A stretch of 64,000 nucleotides of DNA from positions 2,170,001 to 2,234,000 of the forward strand of contig NZ_AP024546.1 of NCBI RefSeq assembly GCF_018406645.1. The letters are read 5' to 3'. The stretch comes from Lysobacter helvus (lineage in GTDB: Bacteria; Pseudomonadota; Gammaproteobacteria; Xanthomonadales; Xanthomonadaceae). Made by a program: the position numbers and the translations under genes. Below the pieces are notes generated by a model. That model was not told where the DNA came from, did no database searches, and saw nothing but the letters and a program-made list of their open reading frames with translations. How positions within the stretch are numbered: the first letter of the stretch is position 1; each line of letters starts with the position of its first letter. Below are positions 9,024-20,897 of the stretch, in pieces.

Positions 9024-9781
9024 TTATTGCACCTCGCGCCGCGCAAACGCGATCGCCCCGGCCGTCGTGACGAGGAGCCCGCCCACCAGTCCCGCCGTCA
9101 CCGCCCACGTCGTGAAGCGCCCGTCCGCCGCATGCACCTGCAGCGGCAGGCTCCAGGGGTAGAACTTCCCGAAGCGCGCCGACTGGCCGATGAGGAACCC
9201 CGCCACCGTCGCCGTCATCCCGAACGACACCGCGACCGTGAAGCTGCGCCAGCGGATCGACGCCCACGTGTGCAGCGCGACGATCAGCATCGCCGCCGCC
9301 GTGCACGCCAGGCTGCGCGAGACCAGCAAGTCCCACGGCGGCGCGCCGGCGATGCCGGACTTCGGTTGCACCCACCCCAGCACCGCGCCGCCGATCGGCA
9401 CCAGCACGACCATCGACATGGTGGCGAACGCCACCATCGCCGCCAGCACCAGCGTCTTCGCCAGGTAATGCGCGCTGCGCGGCAACGGCAAGGCGAGCAA
9501 GTGCTTCCAGCGATCCGGCCCGTGTTCCAGCCCCGCCAGCAACGCCGCCTGCAACGTCACGAACAAGGGCAGCATCAACAACGCCCACATCACCATCGCA
9601 CTCTGCGCGAACATCGACCACGCCTGCGCCGGCGGCGCGACGGGCCGATGCCCGTAGTCGATGAAGCTCATTTGCAGCACATACAAGGTGACGACCAGCA
9701 GCGGCGCGATCACGCACATCCACGAGGCGAGCGTGCCGCGCAGCTTGAGGACTTCGGCGGACAGCGTGCGGGCGAGGGCGG

Positions 9782-9785
<4 letters not shown>
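9024..9785 (-). CDS. ABC-2 type transporter permease
   Basis: A 253-residue integral membrane protein with about six hydrophobic segments, resembling permeases of small ABC-2 exporters such as lantibiotic-immunity or BcrB-like subunits. It begins with an amphipathic stretch (LARTLSAEVLKLRGTLASWM) typical of these permeases. Its ATG overlaps the stop of the upstream ATPase gene (ATGA). The pair probably forms one exporter; the cargo cannot be told from sequence. Confidence 0.85.
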
Positions 9786-10684
<899 letters not shown>

Positions 10685-10820
10685 GGAAACATGGGGGAGG
10701 AAGCGACCGCACGATAGGGACTGCGCATCCGGCGCGGACGTGGCGGTGGTGCGGGGCACTTCCGGCAGGGTGGTCTCTGCTAGGCTTTCAGGCCCCGTTT
10801 CGCATTCCCCCTGGCAGCCG

Positions 10821-13601
<2,781 letters not shown>

Positions 13602-13651
13602 TGGCTGGCCCGACCTTGCCCGCCACCGCCCCCTCGTCCAGACTCCGCCGC

Positions 13652-14218
13652 ATGCCCAATCTTCCCAAGTGGTTCCGCGGCGCCGGCCTGGCCACGCTCG
13701 TCCTGTTGTGCAGCGCCTGCGGTTTCCACCTGCGCAACGCGATCGTCGTGCCGCCCGAGCTCACCCCGATGCGCATCGTCGCGCCGGATCCGTACAGCCC
13801 GCTGGCCGAGTCGCTGTCCGAATCGTTGCAGCGCGCCGGCGTGCAGCCGGCCACGGACGACATGGAGCAGGCCACCACGCTGCAGATCCTGTCCGAGCGC
13901 TGGGGCGACACGCCGATCAGCATCGACGAACTGGGCCGCGCGCAGGAATTCAGCCTGCGCTACGCGGTGATCTTCGCCCTCGTCGACGCCGAAGGCACGA
14001 TCGTCGTGCCGCAGCAGGCCGTGGAGCTGTCGCGCGATTACGTCGCACCGCCGGCCGACTCGATCGGCAAGACCAGCGAGCGCGAACTGCTGGCGAAGGA
14101 ACTGCGCCGCGAGATGAGCACCGCGATGCTACGCCGCATCGGCGCCGCGCTGCTGTCCACGCAGCCCAAGGCCGACAGCAAGGCCGGCGCCTCGGCCGAC
14201 CCGGCCACGGTGCACTGA
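13652..14218 (+). CDS. lptE: LPS-assembly lipoprotein LptE
   Basis: Outer-membrane lipoprotein that plugs the LptD barrel and helps place LPS in the outer leaflet. From the ATG at 13652 the product is 188 residues: a short basic start, a hydrophobic core ending LVLLCSAC with the lipidated cysteine at about 23, then GFHLRN, the standard LptE opening. An earlier ATG at 13601 overlapping the leuS stop would add 17 residues and is the alternative start. The leuS-lptE-holA-nadD order is a conserved gammaproteobacterial operon. Confidence 0.9.
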   Translation: MPNLPKWFRGAGLATLVLLCSACGFHLRNAIVVPPELTPMRIVAPDPYSPLAESLSESLQRAGVQPATDDMEQATTLQILSERWGDTPISIDELGRAQEFSLRYAVIFALVDAEGTIVVPQQAVELSRDYVAPPADSIGKTSERELLAKELRREMSTAMLRRIGAALLSTQPKADSKAGASADPATVH

Positions 14219-14237
14219 ACATGCGCCGGCGCGTGCG

Positions 14238-15284
14238 ATGAGCGAACTCCGGCCGGACCGGCTCGCGGCGCAACTGGCGGCCGAGCCCCTGCGGCCCGCG
14301 TACCTCGTCGCCGGGCCCGAAGCCCTCGTCGTCCTCGAAGCTGCCGACGCCATCCGCGCCGCCGCGCGCGAGCAGGGCATCGGCGATCGCGAAGTGTTCG
14401 ACATCGAAGGCCGCGATCCCGACTGGGATTCGTTGTCCGCCGCGTTCAATGCGCCGGGCCTGTTCGCGACGCGCCGCGTCGTCGAAGTGCGCATGCCCAC
14501 CGGCAAACCGGGCAAGGAAGGCGCGGAAGTCTTCACCGAATTCGCGGCCAATCCGCCGCCCGACGTCGTGCTGCTGGTCACCTGCGCCGACTGGAGCCGC
14601 CAGCACGGCGGCAAGTGGAGCGAAGCGCTGGGCCGCATCGGCCACCAGGTGATCGCCTGGCCGATCAAGCCGCACGAATTGCCCGACTGGATCGAACGCC
14701 GCCTGCGCGCGCGCGGCCTGCGCGCCGATCGCGACGCGGTGCAGGCGCTGGCCGAACGCGTCGAAGGCAACTTGCTCGCCGCCGCGCAGGAAATCGACAA
14801 GCTGGCGTTGCTCGCCGACGGCAACACGATCGACCTGGCGCGGATGCAGGCGCTGGTGTCGGATTCGGCGCGCTACGACGTGTTCCGCCTCGTCGATGCA
14901 GCGATGAACGGCGAGGGCGCGCAGGTGTCGCGCATGCTGCACGGGCTGCGGTCCGAAGGCGAAGCGGTGCCCGCCTTGCTCGGCATGGTGTGCATGGAAT
15001 TGCAGCGCGCCGCGGCGCTCTCGCGCGTGCAGGCGCGCGGCGGCAACCTCAACGCGGAGTTCAAGGCGCAACGCATCTGGGATTCGAAGCAGGCCGCGTA
15101 CACGCGCGCGTTGCAGCGGCATGACGCCGCGCGCTGGGAACGCTTCGCCGCCGAAGCCGGGCGCGTGGATCGCATCGCGAAGGGGCGCCCGCGCTGGGGC
15201 CAGGATCCGATGGATGCGTGGATCGCGCTCGAACGCGTGCTGCTTGCCGTCGCCAATCCCAAAGCGATGCGGTTGCTGGGCTGA
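14238..15284 (+). CDS. holA: DNA polymerase III delta subunit
   Basis: A 348-residue clamp-loader subunit that opens the beta sliding clamp. It begins MSELRPDRLAAQL, followed by PAYLVAGPEALVVLEAADAI, the family's N-terminal AAA+-like fold, which lacks a real Walker A motif as in other delta subunits. The C-terminal helical part includes RIWDSKQAAYTRAL. Length matches E. coli HolA (343). It sits 19 bases after lptE and three bases before nadD. Confidence 0.95.
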   Translation: MSELRPDRLAAQLAAEPLRPAYLVAGPEALVVLEAADAIRAAAREQGIGDREVFDIEGRDPDWDSLSAAFNAPGLFATRRVVEVRMPTGKPGKEGAEVFTEFAANPPPDVVLLVTCADWSRQHGGKWSEALGRIGHQVIAWPIKPHELPDWIERRLRARGLRADRDAVQALAERVEGNLLAAAQEIDKLALLADGNTIDLARMQALVSDSARYDVFRLVDAAMNGEGAQVSRMLHGLRSEGEAVPALLGMVCMELQRAAALSRVQARGGNLNAEFKAQRIWDSKQAAYTRALQRHDAARWERFAAEAGRVDRIAKGRPRWGQDPMDAWIALERVLLAVANPKAMRLLG

Positions 15285-15287
15285 CGC

Positions 15288-15998
15288 GTGACGCCGCTGA
15301 TGCTCTGCTACGGCGGCACGTTCGATCCGGTGCACACCGGCCACCTCGCGATCGCCCGCGCGGTGCGCGATGCGATGCACGCCGATGTCTTCCTGCTGCC
15401 CGCCGCCGATCCGCCGCACAAGGGACCGACGCACGCCGACGCCAAGCAACGCGCGCGCATGCTCGAACTGGCGGTGCAGGGCGAACCCGGCTTGCACGTC
15501 GACCGGCGCGAACTGCGCCGCGCCGGCCCGTCGTACACCTTCGACACCCTGCGCGAATTGCGCGACGAGGTCGGCCCGCACGTGCCCATCGCCTGGATCG
15601 TCGGTGGCGACTCGGTGTTCGAACTCGCCGCCTGGCACCGCTGGCGCGAACTCTTCGACCTTGCGCACCTGCTGGCCATCGCGCGCCCGGGCGCCCCGAT
15701 CGAACGCGATGTGCTGGCCGCCCGCGCCCCCGCGGTGCAGGCCGAACTCGAACCGCGCTGGTGCCTGCCGGGCCAGCTGCATTCCATGCCGGCCGGCGGG
15801 TTCGCGGAATTCCCGCTGCCGCAGGCCCGGCCGGAGTCCTCGACCGAGCTGCGCCGGCGCATCGCGGCCGGCGACCCCCGCTGGCCCGACTGGGTGCCAC
15901 CGCCGGTGGCGGACTTCATCCGGGAACACCGCCTCTACGACGGCCGGGCCCGGGATGCCGACGCATTCACGCCAGCGGCCGAGAACGGGCCCGTATAA
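15288..15998 (+). CDS. nadD: Nicotinate-nucleotide adenylyltransferase
   Basis: A 236-residue enzyme that adenylates nicotinate mononucleotide in NAD synthesis. The nucleotidyltransferase motif is YGGTFDPVHTGHL, with the HxGH catalytic histidines near 16-19, and the C-terminal SSTELRRRI matches the family ISST-x-hR block. The predicted start is GTG at 15288, three bases after the holA stop; an ATG at 15300 is an alternative and would still keep the whole domain. Confidence 0.94.
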   Translation: MTPLMLCYGGTFDPVHTGHLAIARAVRDAMHADVFLLPAADPPHKGPTHADAKQRARMLELAVQGEPGLHVDRRELRRAGPSYTFDTLRELRDEVGPHVPIAWIVGGDSVFELAAWHRWRELFDLAHLLAIARPGAPIERDVLAARAPAVQAELEPRWCLPGQLHSMPAGGFAEFPLPQARPESSTELRRRIAAGDPRWPDWVPPPVADFIREHRLYDGRARDADAFTPAAENGPV

Positions 15999-16040
15999 TC
16001 ACGGCCGCCAACACCACCAGGCCGCCCGGGCCCTAACCAC

Positions 16041-16463
16041 TTGACCACTGCCGCCCAAGTCATCAAGACCCGTCTTCCCAACCCGCCGCCGCCGACCGAC
16101 GTCCTGCTGCAACACGTGCGCAACGCCGTCGAAGAACTCAAAGCGAAGGATGTCGTCGAGATCGACGTCCGCGGCAAGACCAGCGTCACCGACCACCTGG
16201 TGATCGCCTCCGGCACCTCCACGCGCCACGTCAAGTCGATCGCCGACGAAGTCGTGCGCCACGCCAAGAAGCTCGACTGCATGCCGCTCGGCGTGGAAGG
16301 CGAGCGCGAGGCGGAGTGGGTGCTGGTCGACCTCGGCGACGTGGTCGTCCACGTCATGCTGCCTCGCGTGCGCGAGTTCTACGCGCTCGAACGCCTGTGG
16401 ACCGTCGGCGACCAGCCGCCGGAAGAACAGGACGACGCGCTCGCCTCGGGCCGCAGCGCCTGA
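16041..16463 (+). CDS. rsfS: Ribosome silencing factor RsfS
   Basis: A 140-residue protein of the RsfS/Iojap family, which binds ribosomal protein L14 and blocks subunit joining in stationary phase. The core motif is DVVEIDVRGKTSVTDHLVIA, followed by GVEGEREAEWVLVDLGDVVV. The start is TTG at 16041 (LTTAAQVIK). It stands in the conserved nadD-rsfS-rlmH arrangement. Confidence 0.93.
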   Translation: MTTAAQVIKTRLPNPPPPTDVLLQHVRNAVEELKAKDVVEIDVRGKTSVTDHLVIASGTSTRHVKSIADEVVRHAKKLDCMPLGVEGEREAEWVLVDLGDVVVHVMLPRVREFYALERLWTVGDQPPEEQDDALASGRSA

Positions 16464-16471
16464 AGGCAAGG

Positions 16472-16930
16472 TTGATCGCCGTCGGCGAACGCGCACCCGC
16501 GTGGGTCGCCGACGGATTCGCCGAATACCGCAAGCGGCTCTCGCACTGGTTGCCGCTGGACCTGGTCGAAATCGAACCCGGCATTCGCGGCAAGGGCCGC
16601 GATGCCGTGCGCGCGACGTTCGATGAAGGTCAACGCGTGCTCGCGGCGATCCCGAAAGGCGCGTGGGTCGTCGCGCTCGACGGCCGCGGGAAGGCATGGT
16701 CTTCCGAACAACTCGCGCAGCGCATGGAGCATTGGCGCGGCGCGGGCAAGGACCTGTGCTTTTTGATCGGCGGGCCCGAAGGCCACGCGCTCGAGGTGAT
16801 CGCGCGCGCCGATGAAACCTGGTCGCTCGGCGCGCTGACCTTGCCGCACATGCTGGTGCGGCTGGTGCTGGCGGAGCAGCTGTATCGCGCGAACGCGCTG
16901 CTCGCCAACCACCCATATCATCGAGGTTGA
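16472..16930 (+). CDS. rlmH: 23S rRNA pseudouridine-1915 N3-methyltransferase RlmH
   Basis: A SPOUT-class methyltransferase of about 152-156 residues that modifies pseudouridine 1915 of 23S rRNA. The knot region carries LIGGPEGHALEV and the C-terminus ends LANHPYHRG, the diagnostic RlmH tail. The start is uncertain. TTG at 16472 has a GAAGG Shine-Dalgarno sequence five bases upstream but leaves out the MKxR of the first strand. A CTG at 16460 overlapping the rsfS stop would give MKARLIAVGERAP, a full match to the family. The annotated start is the conservative choice. Confidence 0.92.
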   Translation: MIAVGERAPAWVADGFAEYRKRLSHWLPLDLVEIEPGIRGKGRDAVRATFDEGQRVLAAIPKGAWVVALDGRGKAWSSEQLAQRMEHWRGAGKDLCFLIGGPEGHALEVIARADETWSLGALTLPHMLVRLVLAEQLYRANALLANHPYHRG

Positions 16931-16956
16931 CCCAGCCAAGGCTGGCTCAGCCGCGC

Positions 16957-17634
16957 CTAGCGCACCGTGAAGTTGATCGGGACCAGCCCGATCGCCTGCA
17001 CCGCCACGCCGCCGCGCATCGCCGGCTTGAACGTCCAGCGCGTCAGGACCTGCTTGCGCGCGGCGTCATCGAGACGGCGGTTGCCGCTGCTCGACTGGAT
17101 CGCCACGTCGATCGGCTTGCCGTCCACGTCCACCAGCACTTTCAGCAGCACCGTGCCTCCGATGCGGCGGCGTTCTTCTTCCTTCGGATAGCTCGGCGGC
17201 GGTGCGCTGGCGTAGACGAGCTGCGCGTCGGCGATCGGCGTGGTGTCGATCGCGGGCGGGACGGTGACGACTTCTTCGGTGGGCGTCGTTTCGACGTACG
17301 GGTCGGACATCGGGGTGCTGTCGTCGGTGACCACCGGCGGATCGACCGGGTGCGGGGCGACGTTGCGCGTCGTGACCGTGACCGGATGCGGGACCGGCGG
17401 GGGCGGCGTGACCGGGACGACGTCGGGCTTCTTCTTCGGGATGAGGACGACGTCGGTGAAGAGGTCTTCGCGTGTCTCCGGCACCGGCGCCGCCATCGGC
17501 AACATCAACAAGGCGAACGCCGCGACGTGCAGTGCGATGACGGCGGCGTACGCGGCGATGCGGGCGGGACTCGGGCGCTCGGCGAGCTGGCCGAGCTGTG
17601 CGAAGCGGGGAGCGTGGACGAGCGTGTGACCCAT
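16957..17634 (-). CDS. TonB-like energy transducer
   Basis: A 225-residue protein with a single N-terminal membrane helix (about 26-47), a proline- and threonine-rich periplasmic linker (about 66-150) and a C-terminal TonB domain containing SYPKEEERRRIGGTVLLKVL and RWTFKPAMRGG. Such proteins pass proton-motive energy from ExbBD to outer-membrane receptors. No exbB or exbD is adjacent, so it must use partners encoded elsewhere. It converges on rlmH across a 26-base gap that includes a weak hairpin (CCAGCC at 16932, GGCTGG at 16940). Confidence 0.88.
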   Translation of the reverse strand: MGHTLVHAPRFAQLGQLAERPSPARIAAYAAVIALHVAAFALLMLPMAAPVPETREDLFTDVVLIPKKKPDVVPVTPPPPVPHPVTVTTRNVAPHPVDPPVVTDDSTPMSDPYVETTPTEEVVTVPPAIDTTPIADAQLVYASAPPPSYPKEEERRRIGGTVLLKVLVDVDGKPIDVAIQSSSGNRRLDDAARKQVLTRWTFKPAMRGGVAVQAIGLVPINFTVR

Positions 17635-17698
17635 GGCCTTGCCTCCGTGACGTTGCGTGATGGCTGCAACGCGCGCGGTTCGGCGATGGGGTTTGCGG

Positions 17699-17902
17699 TC
17701 AGCGTTTTTTTTCGTCGCGCGCCGGGTCGGGGGACTCGTCCGTGTCGCGGTCGATGCCGGGCTCGTCCGGGTTGGGTGCCGGGGGTTCGTTGTGTTGCGC
17801 CTGGGCGTCGCCCTTGTCGCGCGGTTGGTTCTCGGCGTAGCCGGCGTTGCGACCCGCCCGCGGGTCGGCCGCGGGCGGGGTGTCTTTCCGTGTGGGGCTC
17901 AT
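17699..17902 (-). CDS. Small disordered hydrophilic protein
   Basis: A 67-residue frame starting MSPTRKDTPPAADPRAGRN. It is almost free of hydrophobic residues and very rich in Pro, Asp, Glu, Arg and Lys, ending in DEKKR. It looks intrinsically disordered. I do not recognise a family. Support comes from its position between two minus-strand genes, the lack of any competing longer real gene there, and a composition unlike translated noise, which here is Arg-rich. Expression is unproven. Confidence 0.5.
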   Translation of the reverse strand: MSPTRKDTPPAADPRAGRNAGYAENQPRDKGDAQAQHNEPPAPNPDEPGIDRDTDESPDPARDEKKR

Positions 17903-17947
17903 GGTGCTGGCGCTCCGCGTGCGCAGGGCGCACGCCAGCGCGCAGTG

Positions 17948-18685
17948 TCAGCGTCCGAGTTCGAAGACGACGTCAAGGCTGACCGACAGCGTGGTCTCGC
18001 CCGGCGACACCGCGGTGTCCTTCGCCATCGATTGCGCGCGCATCGCCATCATCGGCATCGGCGGCTGGGGGAAGCCACCGCCTTCACTGATGCTCACGAT
18101 GCGGCGCACGCGCAGGCCCATGGCCTTGGCATACGTCTCGGCGCGCGCCTGTGCCTTGTGCAGCGCGGCGATGCGGGCTTCGTCGTAGGCCGGTTCCGGC
18201 TGGTCGACTTCGAAGTTCGGGCCGTTCACCTGGTTGGCGCCGTTGGCCACCAGCGCATCGAGCACCTTGCCGAGCTTGCCGATGTCGCGGACCTTGAGGT
18301 TGACGGTGTTGCTGGCCTGGTAGCCGGTGATCACCGGCGGCTGGTTCTCGGCGTAGCGGTACTGCGGCTGGATCGAGATGCCGGCGGTCTGGATGTCGCG
18401 CTCGGCGATGCCCGCGGCGCGGATGGCCGCCATCACCTTGTCCATCTGCACGGCGTTGGCGCGCATCGCGGCGTTGGCGTCGGCGGCCTGCGTGACGACG
18501 CCGGCGGACACCGTGGCGACGTCGGGCACGCGCTTGGACTCCGCCTGCGCGGAGACGTTGAGCAGGGTGCCGTCGGCGGGGATGGCGTAGCCGGGGGCGG
18601 CGGTCTGGGCGTGGGCGGTCATGGCGGTACCGGAAGCAAGGGCGATGGCGAGCACGAGGGGAGAGAGCAGGGGACGCAGGCGCAT
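17948..18685 (-). CDS. SIMPL-domain periplasmic protein
   Basis: A 245-residue protein of the SIMPL (DUF541, BP26/OMP28-like) family. The ATG at 18683-18685 follows a GGAG ribosome site and opens a signal peptide, MRLRPLLSPLVLAIALASG, cleaved near AHAQ. The mature part has the family blocks LNVSAQAESKRVPDVA, AGIAERDIQT and YRYAENQPPVITGYQASN. Family members are linked to oxidative stress or envelope functions, but the biochemical role is unknown. A longer in-frame N-terminus would bury the signal peptide and is rejected. Confidence 0.88.
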   Translation of the reverse strand: MRLRPLLSPLVLAIALASGTAMTAHAQTAAPGYAIPADGTLLNVSAQAESKRVPDVATVSAGVVTQAADANAAMRANAVQMDKVMAAIRAAGIAERDIQTAGISIQPQYRYAENQPPVITGYQASNTVNLKVRDIGKLGKVLDALVANGANQVNGPNFEVDQPEPAYDEARIAALHKAQARAETYAKAMGLRVRRIVSISEGGGFPQPPMPMMAMRAQSMAKDTAVSPGETTLSVSLDVVFELGR

Positions 18686-18805
18686 GTGGAACTCCGTGAG
18701 GGTGCGAACGTGCGGATGAAGAACCATGAAGCGGCGGGGTGAACGAACTGTGAGGCGCACCGGGGTTGCGCGGCGTGCCTGCGCGGGGCGCGGTACAGCC
18801 GCGGG

Positions 18806-18811
18806 TTAGAC
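18806..18811 (+). promoter_or_regulatory. Candidate -10 box of maf
   Basis: TAGACT (18806-18811) fits the Xanthomonad TANNNT -10 consensus. It ends eight bases before the maf ATG, so a transcript from it would start at or near the start codon and be leaderless. No good -35 is visible and no Shine-Dalgarno sequence precedes the ATG. Confidence 0.3.
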
Positions 18812-18819
18812 TCCGGCCG

Positions 18820-19401
18820 ATGCTGCATCTTGCCTCGCGTTCTCCTCGCCGCTCCGAATTGCTGGCCCGCCTGGGCTACGCCTTCGGCGTGCTCGAGCTC
18901 GACCTGCCGGAACACCGCCAGCCCGGCGAACCCGCCGAAGACTACGTGCGCCGCGTCGCGCGCGAGAAGGCCGGGGCCGGACTGATGCAGGTGATGGCCA
19001 CCGCCGGCGCGGTGGTCCTGGGCGCCGATACCGAAGTGATCCTCGACGACGACGTCTTCGGCAAGCCGCGCGATGCGCGCGATGCCGCCGCCATGCTGCA
19101 GCGCCTCTCGGGCCGCACGCACCAGGTCGTCTCGGCCGTCAGCGTGGTCTCGCCGGCGCGCGAAGCGCAGGCCGTCTCGCGGTCCGAGGTGACCTTCGCC
19201 ACGCTCGACCCCGCGGCCATCGATGCTTACCTGTCCACCGGCGAATGGGACGGCAAGGCGGGCGCCTACGGCATCCAGGGCCACGCCCAGGCCTTCATCG
19301 AACACCTCTCGGGGAGCTACTCCGGCGTGATGGGCTTGCCTTTGTTCGAAACCGCGCGTCTCCTGAAGGAATTCGACATCCTCCCGGGGACACGCGCATG
19401 A
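18820..19401 (+). CDS. maf: Maf/YhdE nucleotide pyrophosphatase
   Basis: A 193-residue Maf-type house-cleaning enzyme, most like YhdE, which hydrolyses dTTP/UTP and modified nucleotides. Motifs are [12 protein letters not shown] at the N-terminus, [10 protein letters not shown], the [13 protein letters not shown] block and a C-terminal [15 protein letters not shown]. The ATG at 18820 is the first one in register with homology; upstream in-frame codons encode nothing family-like. Its stop overlaps the rng start (ATGA). maf-rng-yhdP-tldD is the E. coli order too. Confidence 0.93.
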   Translation: MLHLASRSPRRSELLARLGYAFGVLELDLPEHRQPGEPAEDYVRRVAREKAGAGLMQVMATAGAVVLGADTEVILDDDVFGKPRDARDAAAMLQRLSGRTHQVVSAVSVVSPAREAQAVSRSEVTFATLDPAAIDAYLSTGEWDGKAGAYGIQGHAQAFIEHLSGSYSGVMGLPLFETARLLKEFDILPGTRA

Positions 19402-20885
19402 CCGAAGAAATCCTGGTCAACGTCACCCCGCGCGAGACGCGCGTGGCCGTCGTCGAGAACGGCATGCTGCAGGAGCTGCACATCGAACGCGGCTGGCGCC
19501 GCGGCGTGGTCGGCAACATCTACAAAGGCAAGGTGCAGCGCGTCATGCCCGGCATGCAGGCCGCGTTCGTCGAGATCGGGCTGGACCGCGCCGCGTTCCT
19601 GCACGCCAACGACATCGTGCGCCCCGCGCCCCTGCCGAGTGCGGAAGGCGACGAAGGCCCCATGCCGCCCACGCAGCAGGCGCGTCCCATCTTCGACCTG
19701 CTGCGCGAAGGCCAGGACGTCGTCGTGCAGGTGGTCAAGGATCCGATCGGCAGCAAGGGCGCGCGCCTCACCACGCAGCTCAGCATTCCGTCGCGCTATC
19801 TCGTGCTGCTGCCGCAGTCGCGCGTGATCGGCGTGTCCTCGCGCATCGAGGACGAAACCGAACGCGCGCGCCTGAAGAGCCTGGTCGCCGAATTCGCCGG
19901 CGGCGGCGAGCAGGGCTACATCGTGCGCACCAACGCCGAAGGCCAGCCCGCCGAAGCGCTCGCCGAAGACATCGCCTACCTCAGCCGCGTGTGGGCGCTG
20001 GTGGAAAACCACACCGCCAGCACGCGCGTGGGCGCCTGCATCTACGAAGACCTCAACCTGCCGATGCGCGCGGTGCGCGACCTCATCCGCCGCGACGTCG
20101 AGAAAGTGAAAGTCGATTCGCGCGAAACCTTCGACCGCCTGCGCGTGTTCGCCGCGCAGTACATGCCGGGCCTGGCGGAAAAGATCGAGCACTACAGCGG
20201 TGCGCGGCCGATCTTCGACCTGTACGGCGTCGAGGACGAAATCCAGCACGCGCTGGAAAAGGAAGTCCCGCTGAAATCCGGCGGTTACCTCGTCATCGAC
20301 CAGACCGAAGCGATGACCACGGTGGACGTCAACACGGGCTCGTTCCTTGGCCAGCGCAACCTCGAGGAAACGGTGTACCGCACCAACCTCGAAGCCGCGC
20401 AGGCCGTCGCGCGCCAGCTGCGGCTGCGCAACCTCGGCGGCATCATCATCATCGACTTCATCGATATGGTGGACGCCGAGCATCGCCGCCAGGTGCTGCG
20501 CACGCTGGAGAAGTCGCTCGCGAAGGACCACGCCAAGACCACGGTGTACGACTTCTCGCCGCTCGGCCTGGTCGAGATGACGCGCAAGCGCACGGTCGAA
20601 AGCCTCGAGCGCCAGCTGTGCGAGCCCTGCCACGAATGCGGCGGCCGCGGCACGCTCAAGACGTCGGAGACGGTGACGTACGAAATCTTCCGCGAGATCA
20701 CGCGCGCGGTGCGGCAGTTCGAAGCGGCGCGCCTGCTGGTCATCGCCTCGCCCAAAGTCGTCGCGCGCATCACCGACGAAGAGTCGGCGGCGGTGGCGGA
20801 GCTGGAGGAGTTCCTCGGCAAGTCGATCCGCTTCCAGTCGGACGAGCAATACCTGCAGGAACAATTCGATGTCGTCCTCCTCTGA
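19398..20885 (+). CDS. rng: Ribonuclease G
   Basis: A 495-residue endoribonuclease that trims 16S rRNA 5' ends and cleaves some mRNAs. It has an N-terminal S1-type RNA-binding domain ([20 protein letters not shown]), a catalytic region with IIIDFIDM, the metal-binding aspartate motif, and the [11 protein letters not shown] zinc link near residues 410-420. Length matches E. coli RNase G (489) rather than the longer RNase E. The start ATG overlaps the maf stop. Confidence 0.95.
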   Translation: MTEEILVNVTPRETRVAVVENGMLQELHIERGWRRGVVGNIYKGKVQRVMPGMQAAFVEIGLDRAAFLHANDIVRPAPLPSAEGDEGPMPPTQQARPIFDLLREGQDVVVQVVKDPIGSKGARLTTQLSIPSRYLVLLPQSRVIGVSSRIEDETERARLKSLVAEFAGGGEQGYIVRTNAEGQPAEALAEDIAYLSRVWALVENHTASTRVGACIYEDLNLPMRAVRDLIRRDVEKVKVDSRETFDRLRVFAAQYMPGLAEKIEHYSGARPIFDLYGVEDEIQHALEKEVPLKSGGYLVIDQTEAMTTVDVNTGSFLGQRNLEETVYRTNLEAAQAVARQLRLRNLGGIIIIDFIDMVDAEHRRQVLRTLEKSLAKDHAKTTVYDFSPLGLVEMTRKRTVESLERQLCEPCHECGGRGTLKTSETVTYEIFREITRAVRQFEAARLLVIASPKVVARITDEESAAVAELEEFLGKSIRFQSDEQYLQEQFDVVLL

Positions 20886-20897
20886 CGGGACGACTTG

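Noticed and set aside
16932-16945. Terminator between rlmH and the TonB-like gene
   Set aside because: The 6-bp stem has only a two-base loop and no T-run on either side; too weak to call.
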